Shown piece after piece: positions 8,302 through 22,113 of a stretch of 64,000 nt of DNA. The stretch covers positions 123,467 to 187,466 of the forward strand of contig WGMT01000065.1 in the NCBI GenBank assembly GCA_016124945.1, read 5' to 3'. The position numbers and the translations under genes are program-made. Within the stretch, counting starts at the first letter, position 1, and every line of letters begins with the position of its first letter. The stretch is from a bacterium. Its GTDB lineage: Bacteria; Chloroflexota; Anaerolineae; Caldilineales; Caldilineaceae. The notes beneath the pieces were generated by a model. It was not told where the DNA came from, did not search any database, and saw nothing but the letters and a program-made list of their open reading frames with translations.

Positions 8302-10334
8302 GGAGCGTCCCGGGGAACGAGGGCAGGCGTGAGGATGATGCGATCTTCGGTGGACGGCTGACCGTCTTCGAGAAGCCGCAGTCGCTGCCCGTCCGCCGGA
8401 TTGTAGGCCCCCACCTGGAGCAGGTAGGCGGCGTCGGGCTGGGGTGCGTCTACGGTGATGGTGTACTCGTCGCGCAGATACTCGCCTGCCTGCCAGCGGG
8501 TGGTGGGGCAGGTGGTGTGGCAGGGCTGGTTGTCCCAGCCGGAGACGAAGTTACCGCCACCGTCAAGTACCTGGGCGAAGATGGTGTAGTCGACGCTTGG
8601 CTGTTGGCGCGCCTGCCAGTAGAGCGCCAGGTGGATGATCCACGCTTCGCCCTGGCGTTCCTGGCGCAGATCGTAGCCGAGCAGTGTGAGTCCGTCTTCG
8701 AGATCGGCCTGAAGCGTGTGCTGCATCGGAAATGGCTCGAAGCGGGGCGGCAGGTAGATGCGCAGCGGGTTGCCGTGGGGATCAAAATCACGTACGGTTG
8801 CGATCCAGTTGTAGTTGTTGTGCAGTGCTGCAAGCAGCCGATCCCGTTCGCCGTAGAGCATTTCCAGATCGAAGGCGCTCATGGCGACGGCGTCTGCACC
8901 CTGGGCCAGATCGGCAAGGAGCTTTTCGTTGTTGATCACACTGTAGCGTTCGGCCTGGGCCGTCGTCCACGTGGGGCGATAGGAGAAGATCGACATTTCG
9001 TAGCCGGGTGGAATGTCCCTGTCGGCGGCGAGGGCCAGGTGTGTGTTGAAGGTGAGGATCTGGGCGTCGGCGGGCAACAGTTGACGCAAGATCGACGCTG
9101 CTTCGTCTACAGCGGCGAACTGGTTGCGCAGGGGGATGGGCACAAACCCATCGCGGAGGACGGCGGCGCTCTGTGTCCACAGATTAAGCGATAAGAGCGT
9201 GAGCAGGGCGACCCAACGCCAATGTCTGGCGGTGAAGTCGATGAGCAGCACGGCAAAGACAATCCCCAGCAGCGGCATTTGCAGGGTGTTGTAGTAGCTG
9301 TCGCTGGTGCGGGGGATGAGGTGTGCGGCGAAAAGCCCCAATGCCATCACAGCCAACGTGATCATCAGCCCAAGCGCGGGGGTGGGGGCGTCTCCTGTCT
9401 TTGCGCGGTGGCGTGCACGAAACAAGATCCAGGCCAACCCGCCGTAGACCACAACGAGGATCGGTGAAAAGTCCACCAGAGTACGCCACGCCATGCGCAC
9501 GGCATGACCGAAGCGCCAGTCGATACGCAGAATGCGGTCGGTGTGGAAGCGCAGGATGTCATAAAGGAAGGCGTCGGCATCGACGAGTAGGAACGGCCCA
9601 ATGACCACGCCGAAGGTGAGCAGCGAAGCGCCGCCGATCCAGAGCAGGGCGTGTCCGCGGCGGCGGCTGCTGAGCAGGAGGTAGAGCACAAAGGGCACAA
9701 AAGCGGCTACGACAGAGAGACGCACACTTACGGCCAGCGCCGCGAAGATGGTGGCGACGATGATGCGCACATCTTCGCGGGGAATGTGCACCGACGCGAA
9801 AACGGCGGCAGCCAGGAAGAGACAGGTAAGCGCGTAGGTGGCCGTGTAGCTAAAGAGCCCGGCCACAAAGGGCGAGGCGGCCAGTAACGCCAACACAAAG
9901 AGACCCGCCCACGGTCCCCGCAGACGCTGGGCGGTGGCGGCGCAGAGCAGCCAGGCCGCCAATGCCAGGATCACAGTGACGATACGTCCTTGTAGGAGGC
10001 CGGCGCCGAAGATCTGCTGCACCGCGCCGTAAATGTAGGGTAGCAGCGGCGTCTGGGTGTAGGCGAAGTCGGCGTAGAGGAGGCGGCCTTCGTAGACCAG
10101 TTTGGCGGCCCACAGGTACCAACCTTCGTCGAGGTTGATGCGGCGCAGGAAGATCAGGGCCGTCAACTGAGCGGTGAGGAGGAGCAGGAGTGCGGCAGCG
10201 CTCCACATAGCGCGACGATCCGATTGGGTGGATGGGGCGACAGTAAACGGAAAAGGATCGGGCGTGGTGACACCCGATCCTTGCTGTTGCGCTATAGGGT
10301 TGACTGCCGGTGCAACTACTTTGCGACTACCCAT
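8298..10334 (-). CDS. GT-C family membrane glycosyltransferase
   Basis: The 678-residue protein has a short Pro-rich cytoplasmic N-terminus, a first helix at about 43-65 and then RRINLDEGWYLWAAKL, the Asp-Glu loop motif of GT39/GT-C transferases. Eight or more further helices follow up to about residue 390. The C-terminal part is soluble and ends in a beta-rich domain (about 555-670), as in its downstream partner. The two are probably paralogues acting in one pathway. The ATG at 10334 abuts the stop of the secreted GH-like lipoprotein gene (10335), so the three genes are probably one operon. Confidence 0.85.
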   Translation of the reverse strand: MGSRKVVAPAVNPIAQQQGSGVTTPDPFPFTVAPSTQSDRRAMWSAAALLLLLTAQLTALIFLRRINLDEGWYLWAAKLVYEGRLLYADFAYTQTPLLPYIYGAVQQIFGAGLLQGRIVTVILALAAWLLCAATAQRLRGPWAGLFVLALLAASPFVAGLFSYTATYALTCLFLAAAVFASVHIPREDVRIIVATIFAALAVSVRLSVVAAFVPFVLYLLLSSRRRGHALLWIGGASLLTFGVVIGPFLLVDADAFLYDILRFHTDRILRIDWRFGHAVRMAWRTLVDFSPILVVVYGGLAWILFRARHRAKTGDAPTPALGLMITLAVMALGLFAAHLIPRTSDSYYNTLQMPLLGIVFAVLLIDFTARHWRWVALLTLLSLNLWTQSAAVLRDGFVPIPLRNQFAAVDEAASILRQLLPADAQILTFNTHLALAADRDIPPGYEMSIFSYRPTWTTAQAERYSVINNEKLLADLAQGADAVAMSAFDLEMLYGERDRLLAALHNNYNWIATVRDFDPHGNPLRIYLPPRFEPFPMQHTLQADLEDGLTLLGYDLRQERQGEAWIIHLALYWQARQQPSVDYTIFAQVLDGGGNFVSGWDNQPCHTTCPTTRWQAGEYLRDEYTITVDAPQPDAAYLLQVGAYNPADGQRLRLLEDGQPSTEDRIILTPALVPRDAP

Positions 10335-11945
10335 CTACTGGCGTGCAGGATCGTAGGGACAGAATTGACCGTTTTTGCGGTTGAAGTAGTCGCAGAGGAC
10401 GATGTAGGCGGCGCGGAAGTTGAGCTGATCCACGGGGCTGGGCTCCATAATCGCCCACCAATACTGTTCTTCGTCCTGGGGGTTGCCGTCGTTGAGCCAA
10501 TCGAGATTGGGCATGGTGAGGAGGCTCATCACGCCGATCCAGGGCTGCCAGTTGGCCTCGGCGTACTCGAAGGCGCGTTTCATGTAGTCGGCCTGCACCA
10601 TCTGATCGATGCCGGCGTCGGCGCCGTGCCACCTGTACGACGGGTTGATGGGGTCAAACGTCCAACCGAATTCGAGGATCACCACCTTTTTGTCGCCGTC
10701 GCCGTAGCGTTCCATGATGGCGCGAATGTCTTCAACGCGGCGGAAGGCGAAAAAGCGATGTCCACCGTAGCGATCATTGTTGTCCGCTTCGGCAGGGTCG
10801 ATTTCCGGAGGGGCTGCGAAGCCGGCGCCGTGTACGCCTAGCATGTCGAAGTAGCCGTCGCTGTTGCCGCCCATGGCCTGATACATGAGATCGTAGAATT
10901 TGTCGTCGGGCATGGCGAGTGCGCTGTCATCGCCGGTGGGGGCCATGCCGGCGTTGATCACGATGGCGTTGGGGTGTACCGCTTTAATGGCACGGTAGGC
11001 TTGCCCCAGGAACTGAGCATACTCGGCAGGATTGGGGCGGTTGTTGCCCCACTCACGTGCCAGATTGGGTTCGTTCCAAATTTGAAAAGCCTGGATACAA
11101 CCTGTCGCCTGCGGTGTGCAGTTGTAACGCTCCGCCAATGCTCGTACATAGTCGGCAAAGTCGGCACTGTTTCCGGGCGGATGACCGGCCCAGAAGGTGC
11201 CGAGATCGGGGTCAACGGAGACGCGGGCGAGCAGTTTTAGGCCGTCTTTGTTGACTTCGCGCACGACGCGGTCGGCGATTGTCCAATCGAAGACGCCTTT
11301 GCCTGCGCCTTCGATGGTCTCCCAGGCAAAACTCTGCTTCACCCAGTTGAAACCGCCATCTTTCATGAGCATGAGATCGCGGTCGCTCACTTCGGGCCGC
11401 CACCAGAGGAAGGCCTGTGCACCAAAGTCTGGGCTTAGCATTGTAGGCGGCAAGTAGGTGATCGGTGCGCCCGCTGCGGCAGGGGCAGAGGCGGCAGCGG
11501 TATTGTCTACTGCTGCGGGTGCACCTGTTAACGCGCTATCTAACGTGAGGAACTCTGCCGCCGTCCACCCGATAGGTGCACCGTTTTCGGCCAATTGCAC
11601 CCACGCCTGGTCGTCTGAGAGGGTGACGACGTCGAACTGCTGTCCTTGGGTGATGGAGCGTACCACGTCGAAGGTGGTACCGGGGCCGCTGCGCACGTTC
11701 AATTCAGTGGCGTTAACCGTCGCCCGAGATGCGCCGTCAGAGGCTGTCTGCGGTGCTGAGAGTGCAACGGTAGGCGCTGCTGGTGGCACTGGGGTGCTGA
11801 CAGCCGGTTGGGCGGTATCGGAAACAGCCGGTGCAGGCGTTTTGGTGGGTGTCGGCGTCGGCTCATTGCGACTGGGGCCACAGCCCACCAAGATCAAGAG
11901 CGCCAAAAACAGCGTTCCGATTTGAATTAAACGATTAAATCGCAT
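10335..11945 (-). CDS. Lipoprotein with SH3b domain and clan-A glycoside-hydrolase-like domain
   Basis: The 536-residue product starts with a lipoprotein signal (hydrophobic stretch then LVGCG, lipid-modified Cys about 22). A Pro-Thr linker and one SH3b domain follow (ATELNVRSGPGTTFDVV to GWTAAEFL, about 75-140). A TIM-barrel resembling GH39/GH5-type hydrolases occupies about 175-510. IWNEPNLAREWG carries the usual acid/base Glu and VVILEFGWT the candidate nucleophile Glu. It is likely anchored outside the cell and may bind or trim a wall or capsule polysaccharide. Start: the ATG at 11945 has AAGGAC upstream and begins the signal peptide; a start at 12032 would add 29 unrelated residues. It lies first in an operon with two GT-C transferases. 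Confidence 0.87.
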   Translation of the reverse strand: MRFNRLIQIGTLFLALLILVGCGPSRNEPTPTPTKTPAPAVSDTAQPAVSTPVPPAAPTVALSAPQTASDGASRATVNATELNVRSGPGTTFDVVRSITQGQQFDVVTLSDDQAWVQLAENGAPIGWTAAEFLTLDSALTGAPAAVDNTAAASAPAAAGAPITYLPPTMLSPDFGAQAFLWWRPEVSDRDLMLMKDGGFNWVKQSFAWETIEGAGKGVFDWTIADRVVREVNKDGLKLLARVSVDPDLGTFWAGHPPGNSADFADYVRALAERYNCTPQATGCIQAFQIWNEPNLAREWGNNRPNPAEYAQFLGQAYRAIKAVHPNAIVINAGMAPTGDDSALAMPDDKFYDLMYQAMGGNSDGYFDMLGVHGAGFAAPPEIDPAEADNNDRYGGHRFFAFRRVEDIRAIMERYGDGDKKVVILEFGWTFDPINPSYRWHGADAGIDQMVQADYMKRAFEYAEANWQPWIGVMSLLTMPNLDWLNDGNPQDEEQYWWAIMEPSPVDQLNFRAAYIVLCDYFNRKNGQFCPYDPARQ

Positions 11946-11997
11946 GGACAAGTCCTTAATCGAGCGTGAAAGAGAAACTGGCAGCAGACAAAACGAA

Positions 11998-12069
11998 ATT
12001 AGGGGATTGAGAGATTCGGGTTCGGTACGCACTCCGCGATCCCCAATCCCTCAATCACCTAATCTCTCG
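11998..12069. repeat. Heptad inverted-repeat element
   Basis: The left arm (11998-12020, GGATTGA GAGATTC units) and right arm (12039-12069, AATCCCT CAATCAC CTAATCT units) are partly complementary, with a 7-bp rhythm of GATTNNN. The element lies between the stop of the upstream gene (12081) and the signal-peptide start of the next gene. Confidence 0.65.
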
Positions 12070-12080
12070 ACCTCATCGGC

Positions 12081-13895
<1,815 letters not shown>

Positions 13896-14055
13896 GGCCT
13901 TCTCCGGATAATGATCAAAGTAGGTAGACACTCGGGGGGAGGCGTCTTCGGATGTCGATATTGCCGCAGGTAGAAAGATGGTCACCGATTTCCCATGTGG
14001 CAATGTTCCATATTGTACAGATAGGGTACAAAAACGTGAAAAAGATGTACCTATA

Positions 14056-14084
14056 AAAAACAGGCCGGGGAAAGGCCTGTTTTT
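14056..14084. terminator. Bidirectional rho-independent terminator
   Basis: AAAAACAGGCC and GGCCTGTTTTT form an 11-bp stem around GGGGAAA, with U-runs in both directions. On the minus strand it ends transcription from the 1,074-residue protein gene, separating it from its paralogue. Confidence 0.85.
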
Positions 14085-14106
14085 CGACGTAGATTGATTG
14101 TGCTGG

Positions 14107-14154
14107 GCGTAGTGCGTGCTCAGCCTCTCAACTGGGACACGCACCACGCATCAC
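14107..14154. repeat. Heptad inverted-repeat element
   Basis: GCGTAGTGCGTG (14107-14118) pairs with CACGCACCACGC (14138-14149) at 11 of 12 positions. The right arm continues as CACGCAC CACGCAT CAC, a 7-bp period. It lies between the terminator and the stop of the upstream gene. Confidence 0.7.
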
Positions 14155-14208
14155 TTTGAGAAAATCATGCTGGTTACAAGAGGGCGTTTGGGCCTTGTAC
14201 AACAAGCA

Positions 14209-17433
<3,225 letters not shown>

Positions 17434-17463
17434 GTAAATTCCTCCAAGGTCTTGCAGCTGCAA

Positions 17464-17826
17464 GGACTCCAGTCGGGGGACAGCAGGGTCCTAGGGCGGC
17501 GAAGTTGATTCCTGCAGGGCAAGATAGAATGTGCAATGGCTATCATAGCATAGCCGGAGTGAGGTACAAAAACGGTAGGGCTTTTCCTGATGGCGCCTGA
17601 ACAGAAACGATTGACGATTGACGATTGAACAGTACCGCTTTGTTCTTCACTCTATTCTTTATTCTTCATCATTCTTTATTCTTCATCTTAACGACGTGCT
17701 ATACTGGGCGGAGTACATGCGCCGAAAAGTAATCTGTGCATCTTTTCACTTTATAGCGACGCCGATCCTCTAATGTCGGACGCTTGCCTGACGACTGCTA
17801 GACGATTGCCATTGAAACGCGAAAAT
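17464..17826. other. Divergent intergenic region with short-period repeats
   Basis: The region separates the divergent 1,074-residue gene (minus) and the gene starting at 17827. It holds three GATTGAC-type heptads (17607-17630) and a second, unrelated heptad array of TTCTTTA/TTCTTCA type (17643-17688). No RNA gene or convincing ORF is seen. Confidence 0.6.
17607..17688. repeat. Two heptad arrays
   Basis: ACGATTG ACGATTG ACGATTG (17607-17627) is a near-perfect 7-bp array. 17643-17688 is a degenerate array of TTCTTCA/TTCTTTA units. The two are not complementary to each other. Confidence 0.75.
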
Positions 17827-19173
17827 ATGTCTTACGCACCGAACGAAGTTCGCCAATCAGAGGAAGTTCGCCGTTCACGAGGACGTGGGTGGCTACAGTT
17901 GATTTTTCTGCTGGGTTTTTTTGCCAGTGTACTAATCGGCCTGATGGCACTGATTGGTCTCTATGTTTTGAATCAAGCGCCGCAGAGCGTCTCGGTTGTG
18001 TCGGAACAGAGGGCCTTGATTCAGCCGTCACAGATTCCGCCGCATCTGGCTCTGCTACAATTGACAGGAGCCGACCCTGATGCTCTGGCAAAGCAGGCGA
18101 CCAATGCTCGCGAAAGTGCGCTGGGCTATGCCCTGATTCAGTACGACGATTCACTGGCCGCCAGCCAACGCGCAGCGGACATGTTACGCCTGGGCTCACA
18201 GTTCGTCGACGCCGGGCAGACGCCTCAGGCCATCGACGCTTACCGCACGGCGCGCACAGTGGCTATCCTAGCGCCGGAACTGGCCCCACTCGAACGTGGG
18301 CAGATCCTCACACAGGCGGCTGTGGGTCTTGTGGCAGCAGGGGCAGTAGAAGCCGCAGTAGATACTGCTCGGCAGGCGCAGCATCTGGCTATCCAATTGC
18401 CCAATTTGCTGCCGGCGCAGCGTGTTCAGATCCTTGACGCCGTTGCTCCTGTGCTCCGGGCGCATGGCAGCGAAGAGGCGGCACGCCAGATCAGCGAGTT
18501 GCTGCGCAATCCGGCCATCGGCAGGCGCAACATCGCCCTCATCAGCCAGTGGACACAACTCCCTGAGCCGGTGTCGGTAGACACGCCGCTGCTCGATGTC
18601 GTTGCGCAGCGGCAAGCCGCAGTGCAGGCGCTTACCGACCGTCTCCTGCTCACCGGTGGCCAAGATTTCGATGCCGAACGAGCGCTGGTGCGCTCCCTTT
18701 TACAAGAAGAAGACGATCTCCGCGCACAGCGTTACACACGCATCAACGAAAGCGGCCTCACCCTCGGCCGGCAGCACACCCTGATCCAGGAACAGCGAAA
18801 CTGGATTCTGCTCAAGTTACGCATTGGCCAGGGCGGCTTCGGCGTGGATCTCGCCCCCGACTGGGGCGCGCAGGCCGACGCCCTGCGCCTCTCGCTCAAT
18901 CAGGTGACCAACAACCTTGTCACTGTCCTTAATGCGCAGATCGCAGCCGAAAGTGATCCGCTGGTAGCTGCTATGCTACGCGCTGAAGTGCTGCAACGCC
19001 TTATTCTCTACAGCGAATTAGGCTTCTACCCCAATGCCCCTCTGGGTGAATTGACCACCCAACTCGAAAGTGCGCAGACAGAACTTGAACGTCTCGGCGC
19101 GCCCCCGGCCCTGCCCATTTTTTACGACGTCAATGCCGCCGAACCCGGCTTCCGCATTGCACAACGTTACTAA
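17827..19173 (+). CDS. Membrane-anchored alpha-helical (TPR-like) protein, function unknown
   Basis: The product (448 residues from 17827) has a positively charged N-terminus, one membrane segment (about 23-48, WLQLIFLLGFFASVLIGL) and a long Ala/Leu/Gln-rich helical region outside. Around 90-190 it reads like degenerate TPR hairpins (ALIQYDDSLAASQRAADML, AIDAYRTARTVA). I do not recognise a family. The start is uncertain: the ATG at 17827 has only a weak AAACGCGAAAA leader, and an in-frame ATG at 17773 would add 18 residues. It ends 6 bp before the isomerase-like gene, so the pair is co-transcribed. Confidence 0.75.
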   Translation: MSYAPNEVRQSEEVRRSRGRGWLQLIFLLGFFASVLIGLMALIGLYVLNQAPQSVSVVSEQRALIQPSQIPPHLALLQLTGADPDALAKQATNARESALGYALIQYDDSLAASQRAADMLRLGSQFVDAGQTPQAIDAYRTARTVAILAPELAPLERGQILTQAAVGLVAAGAVEAAVDTARQAQHLAIQLPNLLPAQRVQILDAVAPVLRAHGSEEAARQISELLRNPAIGRRNIALISQWTQLPEPVSVDTPLLDVVAQRQAAVQALTDRLLLTGGQDFDAERALVRSLLQEEDDLRAQRYTRINESGLTLGRQHTLIQEQRNWILLKLRIGQGGFGVDLAPDWGAQADALRLSLNQVTNNLVTVLNAQIAAESDPLVAAMLRAEVLQRLILYSELGFYPNAPLGELTTQLESAQTELERLGAPPALPIFYDVNAAEPGFRIAQRY

Positions 19174-19179
19174 CCCGCC

Positions 19180-20115
19180 ATGATCGATCTCAATGACGGA
19201 CAACAGCTTGCGCTGAGTGACCGCAGCAAACGTCAAGTGCGGGCGACGGACCCGGCTTCGCAGTGGCAGGCCGGGATAGCCGCCGGTCAACAGGACGCGT
19301 CTACACTGCCCGGCGCTGCCCATATCGATCTCCTATGGCTGGCGCTGCCGCCGTCTTTGCGCGGACTCGGCATGGCGACGGCGACCATCTTCGCCAAGGA
19401 GATGCCCAAGCTCCATCTCTGGGATCCCAACCTGGCCACCCTAAACCGGCGCGCCCTTGTCATCGACCCCTATCGAACGTTGAGCCCGGTCGACGTAGGC
19501 AACTTGCCGTTGATCAGCCCGTCTGCTGCGCCGCCCGAAGACGCACATCCCGTCGCTGTGTGGGGGTACTTGATGGCGCTCTACCACACATTCACCGGCC
19601 ACGCCGATGAGCTCGAACAATTGTCCACTGTGGCAGGTGCGCACACGGACGACTGTGTACCGTCCGTTTCCGTAACAGACAACCGCGCCAAGCAACTGAC
19701 CCATCGCCTCTATGATCGTATCCCCATCTTTTGGGGCGAGGGTGCACATGCAGGCGTAGCCCTGGATTGGCGCCATCGCTATGTCCGCTACACAGAAGCG
19801 CGGGCGGAGTGGACACAACTCGACGTCATTCGCCATGTCGACGTGATGGCGCGCTTTCCTCGCTACTGGCCGCAGGTAGGCCTCTACGTGCAACTGACAC
19901 AGCCGACCCCAGTATCAGAATCCATTGTCCTCCTCCGTCAGCTCTGGCAGGCACGGCGTATTCAACAGGAGACGATCACATCGACGTCCTCGTTGTTATT
20001 GCCTTCTATCTATGAATTGCTCTGTGTGGGCGAATGGGTGGCGCTCTATGCCGCCGCCATGCTTGGCGTCGATCCAATGGATCGAGTGGCACTGGATTTT
20101 CTCGGTGTGCGTTGA
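19180..20115 (+). CDS. Phosphoglucose/phosphomannose isomerase-like protein (degenerate SIS fold)
   Basis: The 311-residue protein has the length and ends of bacterial bifunctional phosphoglucose/phosphomannose isomerases: MIDLND near the start and a C-terminal helix plus VGEWVALYAAAMLGVDPMDRVALDFL, matching the family's final signature (YxALLxGVDPxxVxxIxFLK). The first SIS domain, which normally carries GxGGS-type phosphosugar-binding motifs, is poorly conserved here (GAAHIDLLWLALPPSL), so activity is doubtful. It might be a structural or regulatory relative. It follows the membrane-anchored helical gene by 6 bp in one operon. Confidence 0.6.
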   Translation: MIDLNDGQQLALSDRSKRQVRATDPASQWQAGIAAGQQDASTLPGAAHIDLLWLALPPSLRGLGMATATIFAKEMPKLHLWDPNLATLNRRALVIDPYRTLSPVDVGNLPLISPSAAPPEDAHPVAVWGYLMALYHTFTGHADELEQLSTVAGAHTDDCVPSVSVTDNRAKQLTHRLYDRIPIFWGEGAHAGVALDWRHRYVRYTEARAEWTQLDVIRHVDVMARFPRYWPQVGLYVQLTQPTPVSESIVLLRQLWQARRIQQETITSTSSLLLPSIYELLCVGEWVALYAAAMLGVDPMDRVALDFLGVR

Positions 20116-20170
20116 GTCGACGTATGTAAACAGTCTGAAAAATATCGTTAAAATGGCGTTAAAACAGTGG

Positions 20171-20199
20171 TTGACAGCACCACATATCTTATTTATACT
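20171..20199 (+). promoter_or_regulatory. Consensus sigma-70 promoter of a candidate small RNA
   Basis: TTGACA (20171-20176), a 17-bp spacer and TATACT (20194-20199) match the consensus almost perfectly. No protein gene starts within 350 bp downstream, but a strong terminator lies about 180-210 bp away. Confidence 0.8.
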
Positions 20200-20205
20200 G
20201 ATCCA

Positions 20206-20417
20206 CAAGTTCCTCACCCCATGTGGAATTAGCACGCAAGAGCAATTTGCCACCAAATGAGTGTATCGTGTGTGAATTGACGTGTGAGGATGTTCGTTTG
20301 GCCGCAGTCTGAAGTTCAAGGAGTGCTCCTTCATGACCGTGTGCAAGATGCCAATTTCAAATGAAGTCCAGGATCTGTAGCCCCAGGTGCGTCCGCGTGC
20401 CTGGGGTTTTTTGTTTG
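20206..20417 (+). ncRNA. Candidate structured small RNA (about 210 nt)
   Basis: The segment runs from a near-perfect promoter to a strong terminator and contains no substantial ORF. The 5' half can fold as nested stems: CCTCAC with GTGAGG, AATT with AATT, CACG with CGTG. A second hairpin uses GGAG-TG-CTCC. Length and architecture would suit a 6S-like or other housekeeping RNA, but I see no diagnostic motif, so class is not assigned. It also holds a 15-codon ORF (ATG 20333 to TAG 20380) behind AAGGAG, so a leader peptide or microprotein is possible. Confidence 0.5.
20379..20417 (+). terminator. Rho-independent terminator
   Basis: CCCCAGGTGCG and CGTGCCTGGGG pair closely and are followed by TTTTTTGTTTG. 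It ends the candidate small RNA and isolates it from the SWIM-domain gene. Confidence 0.85.
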
Positions 20418-20461
20418 TCGGCCCTCTCTAGTGGACAGGTAGACCCTCACCTGATGACCGG

Positions 20462-20489
20462 TTGAGACGACGACAAAGCGTGCTAAAGT
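20462..20489 (+). promoter_or_regulatory. Possible promoter of the SWIM-domain gene
   Basis: TTGAGA (20462-20467), a 16-bp spacer and TAAAGT (20484-20489) lie about 70 bp before the start codon, downstream of the small-RNA terminator. Confidence 0.4.
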
Positions 20490-20556
20490 TCCACTAAACC
20501 GTCTGTGCAATATCTTTCTTGTGGTTCCCTACTCTTAGTGAAAGGACACAAACACA

Positions 20557-20808
20557 ATGGACGCAATTGCAAGCCGCCTCATCAAAGCTCGTCAGTACGC
20601 CGCCGAACGTGATCAGCGAGTGCATGTACACAGCTTTGAAGTGGAAATTCAGGGCGAGAATGCCAATCATCTCGTCACTTATGAACGCGGCAAGTGGGGT
20701 TGCGACTGTGAGGAGTTCCTTCGTCGTGGGTTATGTGCGCATATTATGGCGATGGAAGAGATCCTTGGTGATGCGGTGGAACCGGCCCTCTTGCCCCAGG
20801 TAGGCTAG
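20557..20808 (+). CDS. Small SWIM zinc-finger protein
   Basis: This 83-residue protein is built around a SWIM zinc finger, CxCx8CxH: C49, C51, C60 and H62 in CDCEEFLRRGLCAHIM. SWIM fingers bind Zn and mediate DNA or protein contact; they are usually part of Swi2/Snf2 helicases or recombination mediators, but free-standing small versions exist. The N-terminal half is a basic helix (RLIKARQYAAERDQR) followed by beta strands presenting the finger. AAAGGA lies about 11 bases before the ATG. It has its own terminator and probably its own promoter. Partners are unknown. Confidence 0.8.
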   Translation: MDAIASRLIKARQYAAERDQRVHVHSFEVEIQGENANHLVTYERGKWGCDCEEFLRRGLCAHIMAMEEILGDAVEPALLPQVG

Positions 20809-20864
20809 CCGTAGCGCCCATCCAAGACCGGACCAACCAGGCCCGCATGAAACTGCATAGGAAC

Positions 20865-20897
20865 AAAAATGCCTGGCGCATTGCGCCAGGCATTTTT
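20865..20897 (+). terminator. Rho-independent terminator
   Basis: AAATGCCTGGCGC and GCGCCAGGCATTT pair perfectly around a 3-base loop, followed by a T-run. It ends the SWIM-domain transcript. Confidence 0.9.
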
Positions 20898-20904
20898 GTG
20901 TGGA

Positions 20905-21018
20905 GGTGATTGGTGATTAGTGATTGGGCTTCAATATAGCGAGCGAACTTGTACATCCATGTACTTGTCTAGATCGTTGATCATCCAGTCGTTCCCCAAT
21001 CACCAATCCCCAATCACC
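20905..21018. repeat. Heptad inverted-repeat element, 65-base loop
   Basis: The left arm (20905-20928, GTGATTG GTGATTA GTGATTG) and right arm (20994-21018) pair at 22 of 24 positions. The right arm is part of the DUF4432 coding sequence: read on the minus strand it encodes the last residues (KVIGDW) and the stop codon. The loop holds a smaller palindrome, GTACATCCATGTAC. Confidence 0.85.
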
Positions 21019-22088
21019 TTCCCAATCTTCCCCTCCAGCGCGCCCGCTTCCTCCACTGACAGCGCGCCGATCTCCAACCGACAGTGGAAAGTTTCCCCCG
21101 GCCCCAGCACCAATCCATTGCCTTTAGCCTTCTCGGCGCTGTAACCTTCCGGCTCGCTGGTGCCGGCTTCCACCAGGGCAATCGCGTCTTGATCAGGTGT
21201 GCGGCTGATCCAGCGGGTGGCCTTGGGCAGTTGATCCAGCCGATGACGGATGTAGTCGGCCTCGCCATTGGGGTGCACCTGCATCGAGTGCGCCCAGCCG
21301 TCGGCATCAGCCAGGTAATCGATAAAGAAGACCGCCTCAGGATCGAAGGGCAGATCGGGCGACAGGATCTCGTGTCGTGTCGGCTCCGAAGCAAGCGATT
21401 CAATAAACTCCCGATAGCCCGGCCCCGGCTGGATGTGCGATGGAATCGACGAACGCACGCGCACATGTTCGGCTGTCCGCTTGGCGCTGTAGACAAGCCG
21501 CCCCTGATCTATGGGACGGAAATTGACATGCGCCAGGTAGAAGACGTCCATGGGCGAGCGTTTGTGGTTGGTCAACGTGAAGTCGACGGTGAAGATGGTG
21601 CGCCCGGCATAGAGCTTCACCAGCGGCGCAGCCGTGTAGTTGGTGGCGAAGGCCACAGTGTAGCGATATTCGCCGCCGATGCCGATGTAAGCGCCGTCCT
21701 CGTCCTCGCCGGTGACCAAATAGGCCGACGCATAGGGCGCATTGGGCAATTCACCGTGAATCTTGTGTGTGTCTTTCGGTCCAGGACCGCCCACCCCTGT
21801 CACGCCGCAGTGCTGCAAGAATCCGCCAAAGGTGTGCAGAAAGTCCTGCGTTGGGTAGGGTTGGTCGAACATGGATCGCATGGTCAAGTTGCGCCCATTG
21901 AACGCCACCGACCAGATCTGCTGTCCCTGAAAGGGCAGCACGACGATTTCGCCTACGTCGCTGCGCAGCCGTACCGCTGCCACGCCGCTAGGAAAGGCGA
22001 AACCACTGGCCGAAAGCGTCCCCGCAGTTGCCAGTGGGCGTTCGTCCGCGCCAAATTGAATGGGGATGAGAGGGATATGGGTTTGCAT
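21000..22088 (-). CDS. DUF4432 family protein, aldose 1-epimerase-like
   Basis: The 362-residue protein fits DUF4432, a galactose-mutarotase-like beta-sandwich family found in carbohydrate catabolic operons. Typical features are GVTGVGGPGPKDTHKIHGELPNAP (with the conserved HGE), FLAHVNFRP-type strands (FYLAHVNFRP) and the GETFHCRLEIGAL strand near the C-terminus. It is probably a cytoplasmic sugar-processing or sugar-binding enzyme. It lies 25 bp after the dehydrogenase, so it is the third gene of a regulator-dehydrogenase-epimerase-like operon. The C-terminal KVIGDW and stop come from a heptad repeat arm rather than from the conserved family sequence. Confidence 0.85.
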   Translation of the reverse strand: MQTHIPLIPIQFGADERPLATAGTLSASGFAFPSGVAAVRLRSDVGEIVVLPFQGQQIWSVAFNGRNLTMRSMFDQPYPTQDFLHTFGGFLQHCGVTGVGGPGPKDTHKIHGELPNAPYASAYLVTGEDEDGAYIGIGGEYRYTVAFATNYTAAPLVKLYAGRTIFTVDFTLTNHKRSPMDVFYLAHVNFRPIDQGRLVYSAKRTAEHVRVRSSIPSHIQPGPGYREFIESLASEPTRHEILSPDLPFDPEAVFFIDYLADADGWAHSMQVHPNGEADYIRHRLDQLPKATRWISRTPDQDAIALVEAGTSEPEGYSAEKAKGNGLVLGPGETFHCRLEIGALSVEEAGALEGKIGKVIGDW

Positions 22089-22113
22089 GGGTTCGGCCTT
22101 TCTAGTTTATGGC

